Assembly: GCF_900109935.1 (NCBI RefSeq)
Contig: NZ_FOBV01000010.1
Coordinates: 79,610-143,609 of the forward strand
DNA from: Chryseobacterium taichungense
GTDB taxonomy: Bacteria; Bacteroidota; Bacteroidia; Flavobacteriales; Weeksellaceae
Length of the DNA: 64,000 bases
Direction: 5' to 3'
Shown here: one piece after another, positions 24,126 through 32,062 of the stretch
How positions within the stretch are numbered: the stretch's first letter is position 1
Layout: each line of letters starts with the position of its first letter
Made by a program: the position numbers and the translations under genes
The notes under the pieces: model-generated
Databases searched by the model: none
The model's input: only the letters and a program-made list of their open reading frames with translations
What the model was told of the DNA's origin: nothing

Positions 24126-24896
24126 ATGGAAAAACCACTTATTCTGGTTACTAATGACGACGGAATCACAGCACCTGGAATCAGAAATCTTGTAAGTTTT
24201 ATGAACGAAATCGGAGAAGTAATCGTTGTAGCACCCAACTCTCCACAAAGTGGTAAAGGCCACGCCATTACCATCAATTCTACCTTAAGCTATGAAGAAG
24301 TACATCTTGACGGTCCGCAAAGAGATTTTTCCTGCAGCGGAACCCCTGTTGATTGTGTAAAGATGGCTCTTGATAAAATACTTCCGAGAAGACCGGATAT
24401 TGTCGTATCAGGAATTAACCATGGCGCAAATTCCTCAATTAATGTAATCTATTCCGGGACGATGTCTGCAGCAGTGGAAGCCGGTGTGGAAAATCTTCCA
24501 GCTATCGGATTCTCTTTACTTGATTTCAGCTGGGAAGCAGATTTTACACAGGCAAAAGAATACATTCAGAATATTGTAAAGAAAACGTTGGAAAACCCAA
24601 TGCCTAAAGGCGTTGTTTTAAATGTGAATATTCCCAAACTTCAGAAAGAAGAAATCAAAGGTGTAAAGGTTTGCAAGCAGGCTCATGCCAAATGGGAAGA
24701 AAGCTTTGATGAAAGGGTGAATCCTCACGGTAAAAAATACTATTGGCTTACCGGATATTTCAACAATATGGATGAATCTGAAGACGCCGATGAAACAGCT
24801 TTAGCAAATGGCTACATCTCGATTGTTCCTGTAAAATTTGACCTTACGGCGTATGAGTATATGAATACGCTGAGCGAGGTGATGAAATTTGATTAA
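24126..24896 (+). CDS. surE: 5'/3'-nucleotidase SurE
   Basis: 256 residues from ATG 24126 (MEKPLILVTNDDGITAPGI). A TTG 21 nt upstream is in frame but adds an AT-rich random stretch. The metal site is present: DD in TNDDG, the serine in APNSPQSGKG, and the asparagine in SGINHGANS. SurE dephosphorylates nucleoside monophosphates in the cytoplasm. It is usually beside pcm or lpxB in proteobacteria; here it stands alone and ends at a hairpin (24904-24930). Confidence 0.95.
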   Translation: MEKPLILVTNDDGITAPGIRNLVSFMNEIGEVIVVAPNSPQSGKGHAITINSTLSYEEVHLDGPQRDFSCSGTPVDCVKMALDKILPRRPDIVVSGINHGANSSINVIYSGTMSAAVEAGVENLPAIGFSLLDFSWEADFTQAKEYIQNIVKKTLENPMPKGVVLNVNIPKLQKEEIKGVKVCKQAHAKWEESFDERVNPHGKKYYWLTGYFNNMDESEDADETALANGYISIVPVKFDLTAYEYMNTLSEVMKFD

Positions 24897-24903
24897 AATA
24901 CTG

Positions 24904-24930
24904 AGGCGTAATTATTTTTACGCCTTATTT
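24904..24930 (+). terminator. Terminator after surE
   Basis: AGGCGTAA (24904-24911) pairs perfectly with TTACGCCT (24918-24925), followed by TATTTATT. Confidence 0.75.
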
Positions 24931-25180
24931 ATTGTCCTTTTGTCTTGAAACAAAAGAACGAAAAATTCAAGACTTGGAAAATTTCGCTAAAAATTATTTC
25001 TGTTCTCTAAAAATTCTAAAACTCGCGCGAATTCAAGATTTATCTTTTAATTAAACTTTGCCTCGCGCTCAAACAGTAGAATTTTTTTAACGTTCACATA
25101 ATTAATTTTCTTAACGCTACATTTTCCTATGTCGTTATTAGTGAACAATATCACTAGCATCCACGGAATCTGTGGAAAAA
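24931..25180. repeat. Probable dispersed non-coding repeat
   Basis: About 250 bases with no ORF between converging surE and the radical SAM gene. The text (TTGTCTTGAAACAAAAGAAC, then CAAGACTTGGAAAATTTCGC, ACTCGCGCGAATTCAAG) looks to me like an element repeated in many intergenic gaps of Chryseobacterium genomes. Recognition is from memory; only one copy is visible in this window. It contains a short inverted repeat (GTCTTGAA with a TTCAAGAC about 13 bases on). Confidence 0.4.
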
Positions 25181-26584
25181 TCAGAATAAAACTCTATCCT
25201 CTCTTCTCAATTCTTCTAAATATTTACTCTTATCATCACGGTAGAAAAGATTCATAGTTTCAAAAGGAATCAGTTTTAAATCTTTATTGACGATGTGCAC
25301 ACAGGATTTCTTTACGGCACGAACATCAAAATCGTGAGCATCCATAAAATTCATGATGATAATTCTGAAAAGATTGTCATAATCGAGATTTGGCGCCGAA
25401 ACTTCGGGAAGACAGCACAGTAACTGATTTACTTTAGGTTTCACTTTATCTACGGAGATTCCGGTACTGAAGATATCCAGAAGCTGCATCTGCAGTCCCG
25501 TATCCTGTTCGTATACGATTGTATTTCTCGTCTCATTATTCAGAAGATCAGCTGGATTGATATATCTCGTTAAAGGAATCGTTTCACCTTCAAGCTTTAG
25601 AATATAACCCATCGCCAAAGCATCCGGATTGCACGGAACCGGAATAATATCATCCGAATTGAGAAGCGGAAACTGGTTTAAAATCTCCTGTCTTACTTCG
25701 GTCAACGTTATCTTTTCATACGCAGAATCTTCACGGTTTCTTCCTGCAATTTCAACGGGCTGAAAAGTAATCCCACGCACGCATTTTTGTTTTAAAGCAA
25801 AATCAATAATTTTCCCGATCTCGTCAATGTTTTTCCCGTTCTGAAGAACAATCACCAGCGTTGTAGACAGATTCAGGGCATTCAGTTTCTCTAAAGCTTT
25901 CATTCTGATATCCGTAAGGTCTTTTCCTCTGAAATCTTTAAGGACTTCGGGTTTAAAGGAATCAAACTGGAGATAGATCTCGAACTCCGGGGCATAGGTC
26001 GCCAGTTTTTCAGCAAAACCGGGATCATTGGCAATCCGTACGCCGTTGGTATTTAACATCAGATGCTTGATCGGCTTCGACTTGGCAATATCCATGATCT
26101 TAAAAAACTCGGGATGAATCGTAGGCTCTCCTCCGCTAATCTGTACGACATCCGGCTCGCCTTCATTTCTTACGATCGTATCAAACATCGCTTCGATTTC
26201 CTCAAGACTTCGGTGACTTCCATAATGCGGCGAAGACATCGCATAACATGTAGGGCATGTAAGATTGCAACGGTCGGTAACTTCTACTATAGAAAGGCAG
26301 CTGTGCTGCTCATGATCAACGCATAAGCCGCAATCATAAGGACAGCCATATTCTACATCTGTTCCGAAATGAACCGGCATTTCCGAAGCTTTATTATAGT
26401 TTCTGATATTTTTATAATACTGAACATCAGTAGCAATTTTCGTTTTGAAAAACCCATGATCGGGACATCTTTTCGTCATGAAAACAGCTTCATCTTCAAT
26501 AATGATCTTCGCACCCACTCTTTTCAGGCATTCCGGGCAAAGGCTGATGGTATAATCGTAATAGGTATAGTTTCTTACTGGCAT
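25181..26584 (-). CDS. Radical SAM protein resembling MJ0619/tetraether lipid synthase (Tes)
   Basis: 467 residues from ATG 26584 (MPVRNYTYYDYTISLCPEC). Cysteine motifs appear in order: CPEC (16-19) with CPDHG (40-44), which looks like a rubredoxin or zinc-ribbon site; CPYDCGLC (81-88) and Cys96; then the radical SAM motif CNLTCPTC (Cys106, 110, 113). ISGGEPTIHPEF follows as the SAM-binding GGE. Late cysteines (QLLCCLPEV, KKSCVHIVN) could bind another cluster. This layout matches the MJ0619/Tes family, whose archaeal member joins lipid tails. The bacterial function is unknown to me. It is 10 nt downstream of a small membrane protein and an Lgt homologue, an arrangement that hints at lipid or lipoprotein work. 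Confidence 0.85.
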   Translation of the reverse strand: MPVRNYTYYDYTISLCPECLKRVGAKIIIEDEAVFMTKRCPDHGFFKTKIATDVQYYKNIRNYNKASEMPVHFGTDVEYGCPYDCGLCVDHEQHSCLSIVEVTDRCNLTCPTCYAMSSPHYGSHRSLEEIEAMFDTIVRNEGEPDVVQISGGEPTIHPEFFKIMDIAKSKPIKHLMLNTNGVRIANDPGFAEKLATYAPEFEIYLQFDSFKPEVLKDFRGKDLTDIRMKALEKLNALNLSTTLVIVLQNGKNIDEIGKIIDFALKQKCVRGITFQPVEIAGRNREDSAYEKITLTEVRQEILNQFPLLNSDDIIPVPCNPDALAMGYILKLEGETIPLTRYINPADLLNNETRNTIVYEQDTGLQMQLLDIFSTGISVDKVKPKVNQLLCCLPEVSAPNLDYDNLFRIIIMNFMDAHDFDVRAVKKSCVHIVNKDLKLIPFETMNLFYRDDKSKYLEELRREDRVLF

Positions 26585-26594
26585 GATACTCTTT

Positions 26595-26828
26595 TTATAA
26601 ACTAAAGCCACAGATGCAACCACCGGCGATGAAAGTTAATATCCCGACAAGAATTCCTATTAAAGGCGCTTTGAAATTATACTTCTTTTCGGGGTTGGAG
26701 GCAGACATAATCCCTAAAATGAGGATCACGAGCACAGAAACCATGATGATTACAATTCCTGCACCGAGAAAAAAAATTCCAAATCCTGCGAACTGTCCTC
26801 CTAAATTACCTACTTCTAATAATTTCAT
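26595..26828 (-). CDS. Small two-helix membrane protein in the radical SAM cluster
   Basis: 77 residues from ATG 26828 (MKLLEVGNLGGQFAGFGIFF). A longer frame to 26876 overlaps the Lgt-like gene and is less likely. There are two helices (FAGFGIFFLGAGIVIIMVSVLVILILGIM and APLIGILVGILTFIAGGCICGFSL), with a GGCICG motif in the second. Its start codon overlaps the end of the Lgt-like gene by 23 nt, and its stop lies 10 nt before the radical SAM gene, so the three are one operon. No family is recognised. Confidence 0.72.
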   Translation of the reverse strand: MKLLEVGNLGGQFAGFGIFFLGAGIVIIMVSVLVILILGIMSASNPEKKYNFKAPLIGILVGILTFIAGGCICGFSL

Positions 26829-27561
26829 GTATGTTTTTTTTGAATAGATAAATATAATAAATGATAATGAAAACACACACCAGCTGGATGGTACTTAAAC
26901 CAAAAATGATATTATACTTAGGTTTAATAAAATCAAGAAAAAACCGGAAAGAGAAATAAAGAAGCATAAAAATCTGGAATAAAACGCCGGATCTGTAGCT
27001 GAAATTTCTCTGAAAATATTTTAAAAATACAAATAATGCTGCTAAAAATACCATCTCATATAAAGCTACCGGATGCCTTAGAACATGATCTCCCAAATCC
27101 ATCCCGAAAACAGAATCTGTCGGAAGGCCATAAGTTTCTTCATAGACTCCGGTGAAAAAACATCCGATTCTGCCGATAAACATGGCTGCAATTAAAGGAT
27201 AAACCATTCTGTCGCCTGTACTTTCCTTTTTACCAATAATTGCTTTCATGGCTTCGACGCCTATCAGACCTCCTGCAAGTCCGCCAACAATGGTATTATT
27301 CAGCCAGATGTAGGCCCATACATCAGGTGCTTTCATCAAGTCATCAGGTCTTTCCAGAGAGCCGATCATGTGTGAACCAATTAATGCGCCTAAAGTAGCC
27401 GCAATGAGTATCAGTAAAGAATTTATATTACTGAATTTTTCTTTATCGTTTCTTTTTAAAAATGTATAATAACGCATTCCAACAAAAATCCCCAGAGACT
27501 CTGTGATCGGATGCAGTAAAACGTCTTTACCTAGAATATGAACTGTTGCAGGGAAATCCAT
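26806..27561 (-). CDS. Divergent prolipoprotein diacylglyceryl transferase (Lgt) homologue
   Basis: 251 residues from ATG 27561 (MDFPATVHILGKDVLLHPITESLGIFVG). Seven or so membrane helices and the order of motifs match Lgt. Family landmarks are GALIGSHM, NNTIVGGLAGG and GRIGCFFTGVYEETYG, followed by RHPVALYEM and FSFRFFLDFIKP. In E. coli Lgt the signature is GR-x-GNF with essential Asn146. Here that position is Cys (about residue 134), and the NGELWG motif is replaced by TGVYEETYG. The enzyme may therefore be a paralogue with another substrate rather than the general Lgt. It is co-transcribed with the small membrane protein and the Tes-like radical SAM gene. Confidence 0.8.
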   Translation of the reverse strand: MDFPATVHILGKDVLLHPITESLGIFVGMRYYTFLKRNDKEKFSNINSLLILIAATLGALIGSHMIGSLERPDDLMKAPDVWAYIWLNNTIVGGLAGGLIGVEAMKAIIGKKESTGDRMVYPLIAAMFIGRIGCFFTGVYEETYGLPTDSVFGMDLGDHVLRHPVALYEMVFLAALFVFLKYFQRNFSYRSGVLFQIFMLLYFSFRFFLDFIKPKYNIIFGLSTIQLVCVFIIIYYIYLFKKNIHEIIRSR

Positions 27562-27624
27562 GGTTTCAAATGTATTGCTTTTTACAGCGCTTCTGCAAGC
27601 CATTTTTTGATTTTTTATATATTG

Positions 27625-27745
27625 TCGAAACCTTATTAAAAAAATGTCGAGACGTTTTGTCTAAAACGTCGAAACCTTTTGGTGAAAACGTCGGGACCTT
27701 TTTAGTAAAACGTCTCGACGTTTTATGGAGTGCATCGAAACGGCC
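27625..27745. repeat. 22-bp tandem repeat, about five and a half copies
   Basis: Units begin at 27625, 27647, 27669, 27691, 27713 and (partial) 27735, each exactly 22 bp apart. The third unit reads TCGAAACCTTTTGGTGAAAACG; the others differ at several positions. The joins create inverted repeats: GACGTTTT with AAAACGTC at 27651-27670 and at 27707-27724. The array lies in the intergenic region between the divergent Lgt-like and guaC genes. Confidence 0.8.
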
Positions 27746-27871
27746 ACTACAACGGTAAGAAAAGACTTTAAATAAAACATGGTTCAGACTTCTTAAAATA
27801 ATTATAAATCACTTTGATTTAAAAGTTACAATCAATCTTTTTCCTTATTTTTATTAAATAATATCCAAATT

Positions 27872-28912
27872 ATGAGAATAGAAAATGATATAAAGCTGGG
27901 ATTTAAAGATGTAATGTTCCGTCCGAAACGTTCTACTTTAAAATCCCGTTCGGAAGTTAATCTGGAAAGAGAATTTACCTTCAGACATACCCAGAAAAAA
28001 TGGAGCGGCATACCGGTCATTGCGGCCAATATGGATACTGTCGGGACCTTTGAAATGGCCGTTGAACTTGCTAAAGAAAAGATTATTACAGCTATTCATA
28101 AGCACTACACACCTGAGGAATGGTCTCAGTTCCTGGATTCGCAGCCTGAAAGCATCCATCAGTATATAGCCTTAAGCACCGGCACGGGAAAATCGGATGA
28201 GGAAAAAATCAAAACCATCCTCGAAAAGCACCCGAAAATTGAGTTTCTCTGCATTGATGTAGCCAATGGATATTCAGAACATTTTGTGGAATTTGTGAAG
28301 AAAGCAAGAACTAATTTTCCGGATAAAATCATTATTGCCGGGAATGTGGTGACGGGAGAAATGGTGGAAGAGCTTCTTCTCGTGGGTGCAGATATCATTA
28401 AAGTGGGAATCCGTCCTGGTTCTGTCTGTACAACACGTGTGAAAACGGGTGTCGGATATCCCCAGCTTTCCGCCATTATTGAATGTGCCGATGCCGCGCA
28501 TGGACTGAAAGGCCATATCATTGCAGATGGTGGGTGTAAGGTTCCGGGCGATGTGGCAAAGGCTTTCGGCGGCGGTGCCGACTTTGTGATGCTGGGCGGA
28601 ATGTTTGCCGGACACGACGAAAGCGGCGGTGAAATCGTAGAGGAAAACGGTAAAAAATACCGTCTTTTTTACGGAATGAGCTCAAAAACAGCCATGGAAA
28701 AACACTCAGGAGGAGTCGCGGAATATAGAGCCTCGGAAGGAAAAACCGTAAAAGTTGCCTACAAAGGCCCGGTTGCAGAAACGGTAAAAGATATTTTGGG
28801 TGGCGTACGGTCTACCTGCACATATGTAGGTGCTTCGACTTTGAAAGAGCTTTCTAAAAGGACGACTTTTATCAGGGTGCAGGAACAGGAAAATCAGGTT
28901 TTTAAAGATTGA
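27872..28912 (+). CDS. guaC: GMP reductase
   Basis: 346 residues of the IMPDH/GMPR TIM-barrel family, lacking the CBS domains of IMP dehydrogenase. The active-site loop GSVCTTRVKTGVGYPQLSA carries the catalytic cysteine near residue 186. The phosphate- and base-binding loops ADGGCKVPGDVAKAFGGGADFVMLGGMFAGHDES and FYGMSSKTAMEKH are those of GuaC. It reduces GMP to IMP with NADPH for purine salvage. It is transcribed alone, ending at the palindromic terminator 28935-28960. Confidence 0.95.
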   Translation: MRIENDIKLGFKDVMFRPKRSTLKSRSEVNLEREFTFRHTQKKWSGIPVIAANMDTVGTFEMAVELAKEKIITAIHKHYTPEEWSQFLDSQPESIHQYIALSTGTGKSDEEKIKTILEKHPKIEFLCIDVANGYSEHFVEFVKKARTNFPDKIIIAGNVVTGEMVEELLLVGADIIKVGIRPGSVCTTRVKTGVGYPQLSAIIECADAAHGLKGHIIADGGCKVPGDVAKAFGGGADFVMLGGMFAGHDESGGEIVEENGKKYRLFYGMSSKTAMEKHSGGVAEYRASEGKTVKVAYKGPVAETVKDILGGVRSTCTYVGASTLKELSKRTTFIRVQEQENQVFKD

Positions 28913-28934
28913 TTTTTTACTCTTATAAAACAAC

Positions 28935-28960
28935 AAAATCCGTCTCATGAGACGGATTTT
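28935..28960. terminator. Palindromic terminator between guaC and fabG
   Basis: A perfect inverted repeat: AAAATCCGTCTC (28935-28946), AT core, GAGACGGATTTT. It serves both converging genes. Confidence 0.9.
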
Positions 28961-28985
28961 ATATTATTAAATTGTTTATTCATTA

Positions 28986-29729
28986 TTAAGTCAGGAGACC
29001 TCCATCAACGTTAATCGTCTGTCCTGTAATATATGATGCCATTTCGCTTCCTAAGAATACACATGCATTGGCAATGTCTTTTGTCTGCCCAAGCTTTTTC
29101 ATAGGAATAGCTTCGTTCCATTTTTCTTTCGCTTTATCATCTAAGGCATCTGTCATTTCAGTCTGAATGAAACCAGGAGCAATAGCGTTGCAACGGATAT
29201 TTCTTGAGCCTAATTCAAGGGCAACAGATTTTGTAAATCCAATAACCCCCGCTTTAGAGGCGGCATAATTGGCCTGTCCTGCATTTCCACTGATTCCCAC
29301 TACGGAAGTCATATTGATGATTGATCCTTCTTTAGCCTTCATCATCGGCTTGATTACCGCTTTGGTAAGATTGAATACAGAATCCAGGTTTACATTGATC
29401 ACTTTATCCCAATCTTCTTTTGACATTCTCAGAAGCAGATTATCTTTAGTGATTCCTGCATTGTTGATGAGAATATCGATTTTCCCGAATTCTTTGATTA
29501 CTTCATCCACCAATGTTTGAGCAGCATCAAAATCTGATGCGTCCGACTGGTATCCTTTAATTTGAGTTACAGAACTTAAAGTTGCTTCTAATTCCTTCGC
29601 TTTTTCTACAGATCCGGCATAGGTGAAAGCGATTTTTGCTCCCTGCTGAGCATACATTTCAGCGATTCCTTTTCCGATTCCTCGGGTAGCTCCTGTTATT
29701 AGCGCTACTTTTCCTTCTAATAGTTTCAT
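28986..29729 (-). CDS. fabG: 3-oxoacyl-[ACP] reductase FabG
   Basis: 247 residues, a classical short-chain dehydrogenase. The NADP-binding motif is GATRGIGKG (13-21), with NNAG near 88, catalytic Ser in NMTSVVGISGNAGQ, and YAASK with the Tyr-Lys pair. The C-terminal IAPGFIQTEMTDAL and SYITGQTINVDGG segments are typical of FabG. It reduces 3-oxoacyl-ACP in fatty-acid elongation. It stands alone rather than in a fab operon; other SDRs cannot be ruled out, but identity to FabG motifs is high. A -7-like TATCTTTG on the minus strand lies at 29819-29826. Confidence 0.92.
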   Translation of the reverse strand: MKLLEGKVALITGATRGIGKGIAEMYAQQGAKIAFTYAGSVEKAKELEATLSSVTQIKGYQSDASDFDAAQTLVDEVIKEFGKIDILINNAGITKDNLLLRMSKEDWDKVINVNLDSVFNLTKAVIKPMMKAKEGSIINMTSVVGISGNAGQANYAASKAGVIGFTKSVALELGSRNIRCNAIAPGFIQTEMTDALDDKAKEKWNEAIPMKKLGQTKDIANACVFLGSEMASYITGQTINVDGGLLT

Positions 29730-29818
29730 ATGATGACAATTATTTTCTTGATAACTTATTAACCTTTTGAATGTTGGCTAATATACATTATTTAGTTTTA
29801 TAGAAATAAAACGGTGCG

Positions 29819-29826
29819 CAAAGATA
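29819..29826 (-). promoter_or_regulatory. -7 element upstream of fabG
   Basis: The minus strand reads TATCTTTG (TAnnTTTG), about 90 nt before the fabG start. No clear -33 was found. Confidence 0.45.
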
Positions 29827-29903
29827 TTATAAAATGTTATTCATTGCATTTTAAATCACACTTTTAGCAAAACTTTTTACCTGTTTTTTGTCATGCATAT
29901 CAA

Positions 29904-31379
29904 TTAATCTATAAAATTCCGGTCTTTCTGTTCGGTGAAATAAATATATTGGGTTTCTTTTCCTTTTATCAGTTTAAGGCCTTTTTTATCCTGGGTAAAC
30001 TTATCAAAAATAACTTCTGCTAAAGGCTCGTTTTTGTGATTCGTTACTCCGAATTTGTTATCTTTTTTAATGATAAATTCATTGACGCCGACAAAGGTTG
30101 TGATATCATCATAAATAAAAGGAACTACCTCTTTTCCTTCTTCATCTAATATCCCGTAAAAATTATCGATATTTTTACCAACAAGCATAGGATACATATC
30201 CAAAAGTTTTATTTCTTTAAAGCCTTTCAGTTCAACATATTGTCTGTCTTTTGGAGAAAATTTATAATACCTATTGTCTTTACTAAGAATCAAAGTATTA
30301 GGGAATATTTTTTCGATCTCATAATCTTCATCGATAATATTTTTAAGATCTTTATCCAAAATCTTCTCCTCATCATTTTTACGGAGGTATAAATATTTAT
30401 CTCCTGCAATAGTAAACCCTTCTATCCTGTCATATTCTTTTGGAAAAACAATTTCCCCATTAAGACTGACCACAGCAGCTTTCGGATTATTCTGATCCTG
30501 AGATGTTTTAAATAACCCATTAAAAATAGGGTTTACATAATGATAATCAAGATCATAGATCTTCCCTTCCCGTTTAGAGAAGATGCTTACTTTATCATCT
30601 TTTGTAAGGTAAATGTATTCTCTCCCAACAAAAGCCTGTTCATAGATTTCGTCAGCGATTACATTTTCTTTGTCATTAATAATTCCGTATCGGTTTTTGG
30701 TTGTATCAAGCGTTACAAGAAATGGAAATGCATTGATATTGTCTACATTATGATTGGAAATTATCGTTAAGGTCTTTCCATTATTATCAATAATCTCACC
30801 TGATTTTTCGCCGGTTGTGATGTAGGTTCTTCCTTTATAAAAGCGGAGGTCAGTTGTAAATTCCCTGTCTGAAATCTGCTTTCCATCGAAATCATAGATT
30901 AACCAGACTCCGTTTTTCTTAACAAAAAATCTGTTTTCACTGGCAAATTCTATTTTGTCGGAAAAAGGTATGATTTGCTTTCCGTTGAAATCATACACGC
31001 ATTCTTTACCTTGTTTGGTGTAAATCATGCGATCTTTATTTTCCCATGTCCTGAATCTGAAGTTATCCAAAGGGATTAACTCTTCTCCTTTTTCATTAAT
31101 CAAAGCGGTTTTTCCGTTTGAATTTCCTGCTTTTACCTTCAGGATGAAACGGTTTTTCCAGATTTGTGAAATTTCACTTTTTAAAGGATTTTCATAAGTA
31201 ATATTGCCTAAAGAATCTACAATTCCGGTTTTTCCGGTTTTGGCATCGCTGATCATTCCGTAGCCTTTCGTATAGGAACGTACTTCTTTGCCCAGTTTTT
31301 TAGTTAAAAGTATCTGCTTATACTGATCCGTCTGTCCGAAGCAAACCGACGAAAACAGTACGAAAATTAGTTTTTTCAA
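29904..31379 (-). CDS. Secreted WG-repeat protein
   Basis: 491 residues from a TTG start at 31379, contiguous with the rsmI stop codon. The TTG start is supported by the signal peptide it gives (MKKLIFVLFSSVCFGQ). The rest is made of degenerate WG-type beta repeats of about 40-45 residues (GKTGIVDSLGNITYENPL, NGKTALINEKGEELIPL, KNRYGIINDKENVIADEIYEQ, NFYGILDEEGKEVVPFIYDDI, KFGVTNHKNEPLAEVIFDKF). They probably fold as a propeller or beta-solenoid on the cell surface or in the periplasm. No function is known. It is co-transcribed with rsmI, but the link looks incidental. Confidence 0.85.
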   Translation of the reverse strand: MKKLIFVLFSSVCFGQTDQYKQILLTKKLGKEVRSYTKGYGMISDAKTGKTGIVDSLGNITYENPLKSEISQIWKNRFILKVKAGNSNGKTALINEKGEELIPLDNFRFRTWENKDRMIYTKQGKECVYDFNGKQIIPFSDKIEFASENRFFVKKNGVWLIYDFDGKQISDREFTTDLRFYKGRTYITTGEKSGEIIDNNGKTLTIISNHNVDNINAFPFLVTLDTTKNRYGIINDKENVIADEIYEQAFVGREYIYLTKDDKVSIFSKREGKIYDLDYHYVNPIFNGLFKTSQDQNNPKAAVVSLNGEIVFPKEYDRIEGFTIAGDKYLYLRKNDEEKILDKDLKNIIDEDYEIEKIFPNTLILSKDNRYYKFSPKDRQYVELKGFKEIKLLDMYPMLVGKNIDNFYGILDEEGKEVVPFIYDDITTFVGVNEFIIKKDNKFGVTNHKNEPLAEVIFDKFTQDKKGLKLIKGKETQYIYFTEQKDRNFID

Positions 31380-32054
31380 TTAAATGGAATTATTTACGAT
31401 GAGAACGATCTCACCTTTTAAGGTTTTGCTTTTTGAGAATTCAATGAGTTCAATAATTGTTCCGCGCTTGGTTTCTTCGAATTTTTTTGAAATTTCCCGG
31501 CTGAGACTTACTTTAGTTTCTTCCCCAAAGAATTCTTTGATCTGCTCCAAAGTCGTATTGATTTTATGTGGGCTTTCATACAGAACGATGGTTTTTTTCT
31601 CTTCGGCGAGTTGCTTTAGTTTGGTCTGCCTTCCCTTCTTTTGTGGCAAAAATCCTGCAAAAAGGAATTCGTTGTTGGGCAATCCGGAAACTACTAAAGC
31701 CGGAACAAAAGCGGTCGCTCCCGGCAGACAAATCATCTCAATATGATGGTCGGCACCTGCTTTTGCAAGCAAATATCCCGGATCCGAAATTCCAGGCGTT
31801 CCGGCATCGGTGATAATGGCAATGTTCTGACCGTTTTTAAGGTCGGTTATTACTTTTTCCGTTGCCTGATGTTCGTTATGGAGATGATAAGATTTTAAAG
31901 GTTTTGAAATTTCGAAATGCTTCAGAAGAATTCCGGAAGTTCTTGTATCTTCACACAATATGTAATCAACCTCTTTCAGCACATTGACCGCTCTGTAGGT
32001 CATATCTTCCAGGTTCCCGATGGGTGTGGGAACAAAATATAGAATTCCGCTCAA
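31380..32054 (-). CDS. rsmI: 16S rRNA 2'-O-ribose C1402 methyltransferase
   Basis: 224 residues of the tetrapyrrole-methylase fold. Family motifs are present: LYFVPTPIGNLEDMTYRAV at the start, ILCEDTRTSGILLKHF, ITDAGTPGISDPGYLL, PGATAFVPALVVSGLP and FLFAGFLPQKKGRQ. RsmI methylates the ribose of C1402 in the 16S rRNA decoding centre. It lies 8 nt after the acidic repeat protein and directly before the WG-repeat gene. Confidence 0.95.
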   Translation of the reverse strand: MSGILYFVPTPIGNLEDMTYRAVNVLKEVDYILCEDTRTSGILLKHFEISKPLKSYHLHNEHQATEKVITDLKNGQNIAIITDAGTPGISDPGYLLAKAGADHHIEMICLPGATAFVPALVVSGLPNNEFLFAGFLPQKKGRQTKLKQLAEEKKTIVLYESPHKINTTLEQIKEFFGEETKVSLSREISKKFEETKRGTIIELIEFSKSKTLKGEIVLIVNNSI

Positions 32055-32062
32055 AATTAAGT

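Noticed and set aside
27625..27745. Repeat array as a CRISPR
   Set aside because: The 22-bp units follow each other without unique spacers, and no cas gene is present.
27546..27758. 70-residue plus-strand ORF across the 22-bp repeats
   Set aside because: Its apparent repeats come from the DNA array, it overlaps the start of the Lgt-like gene, and it is not protein-like.
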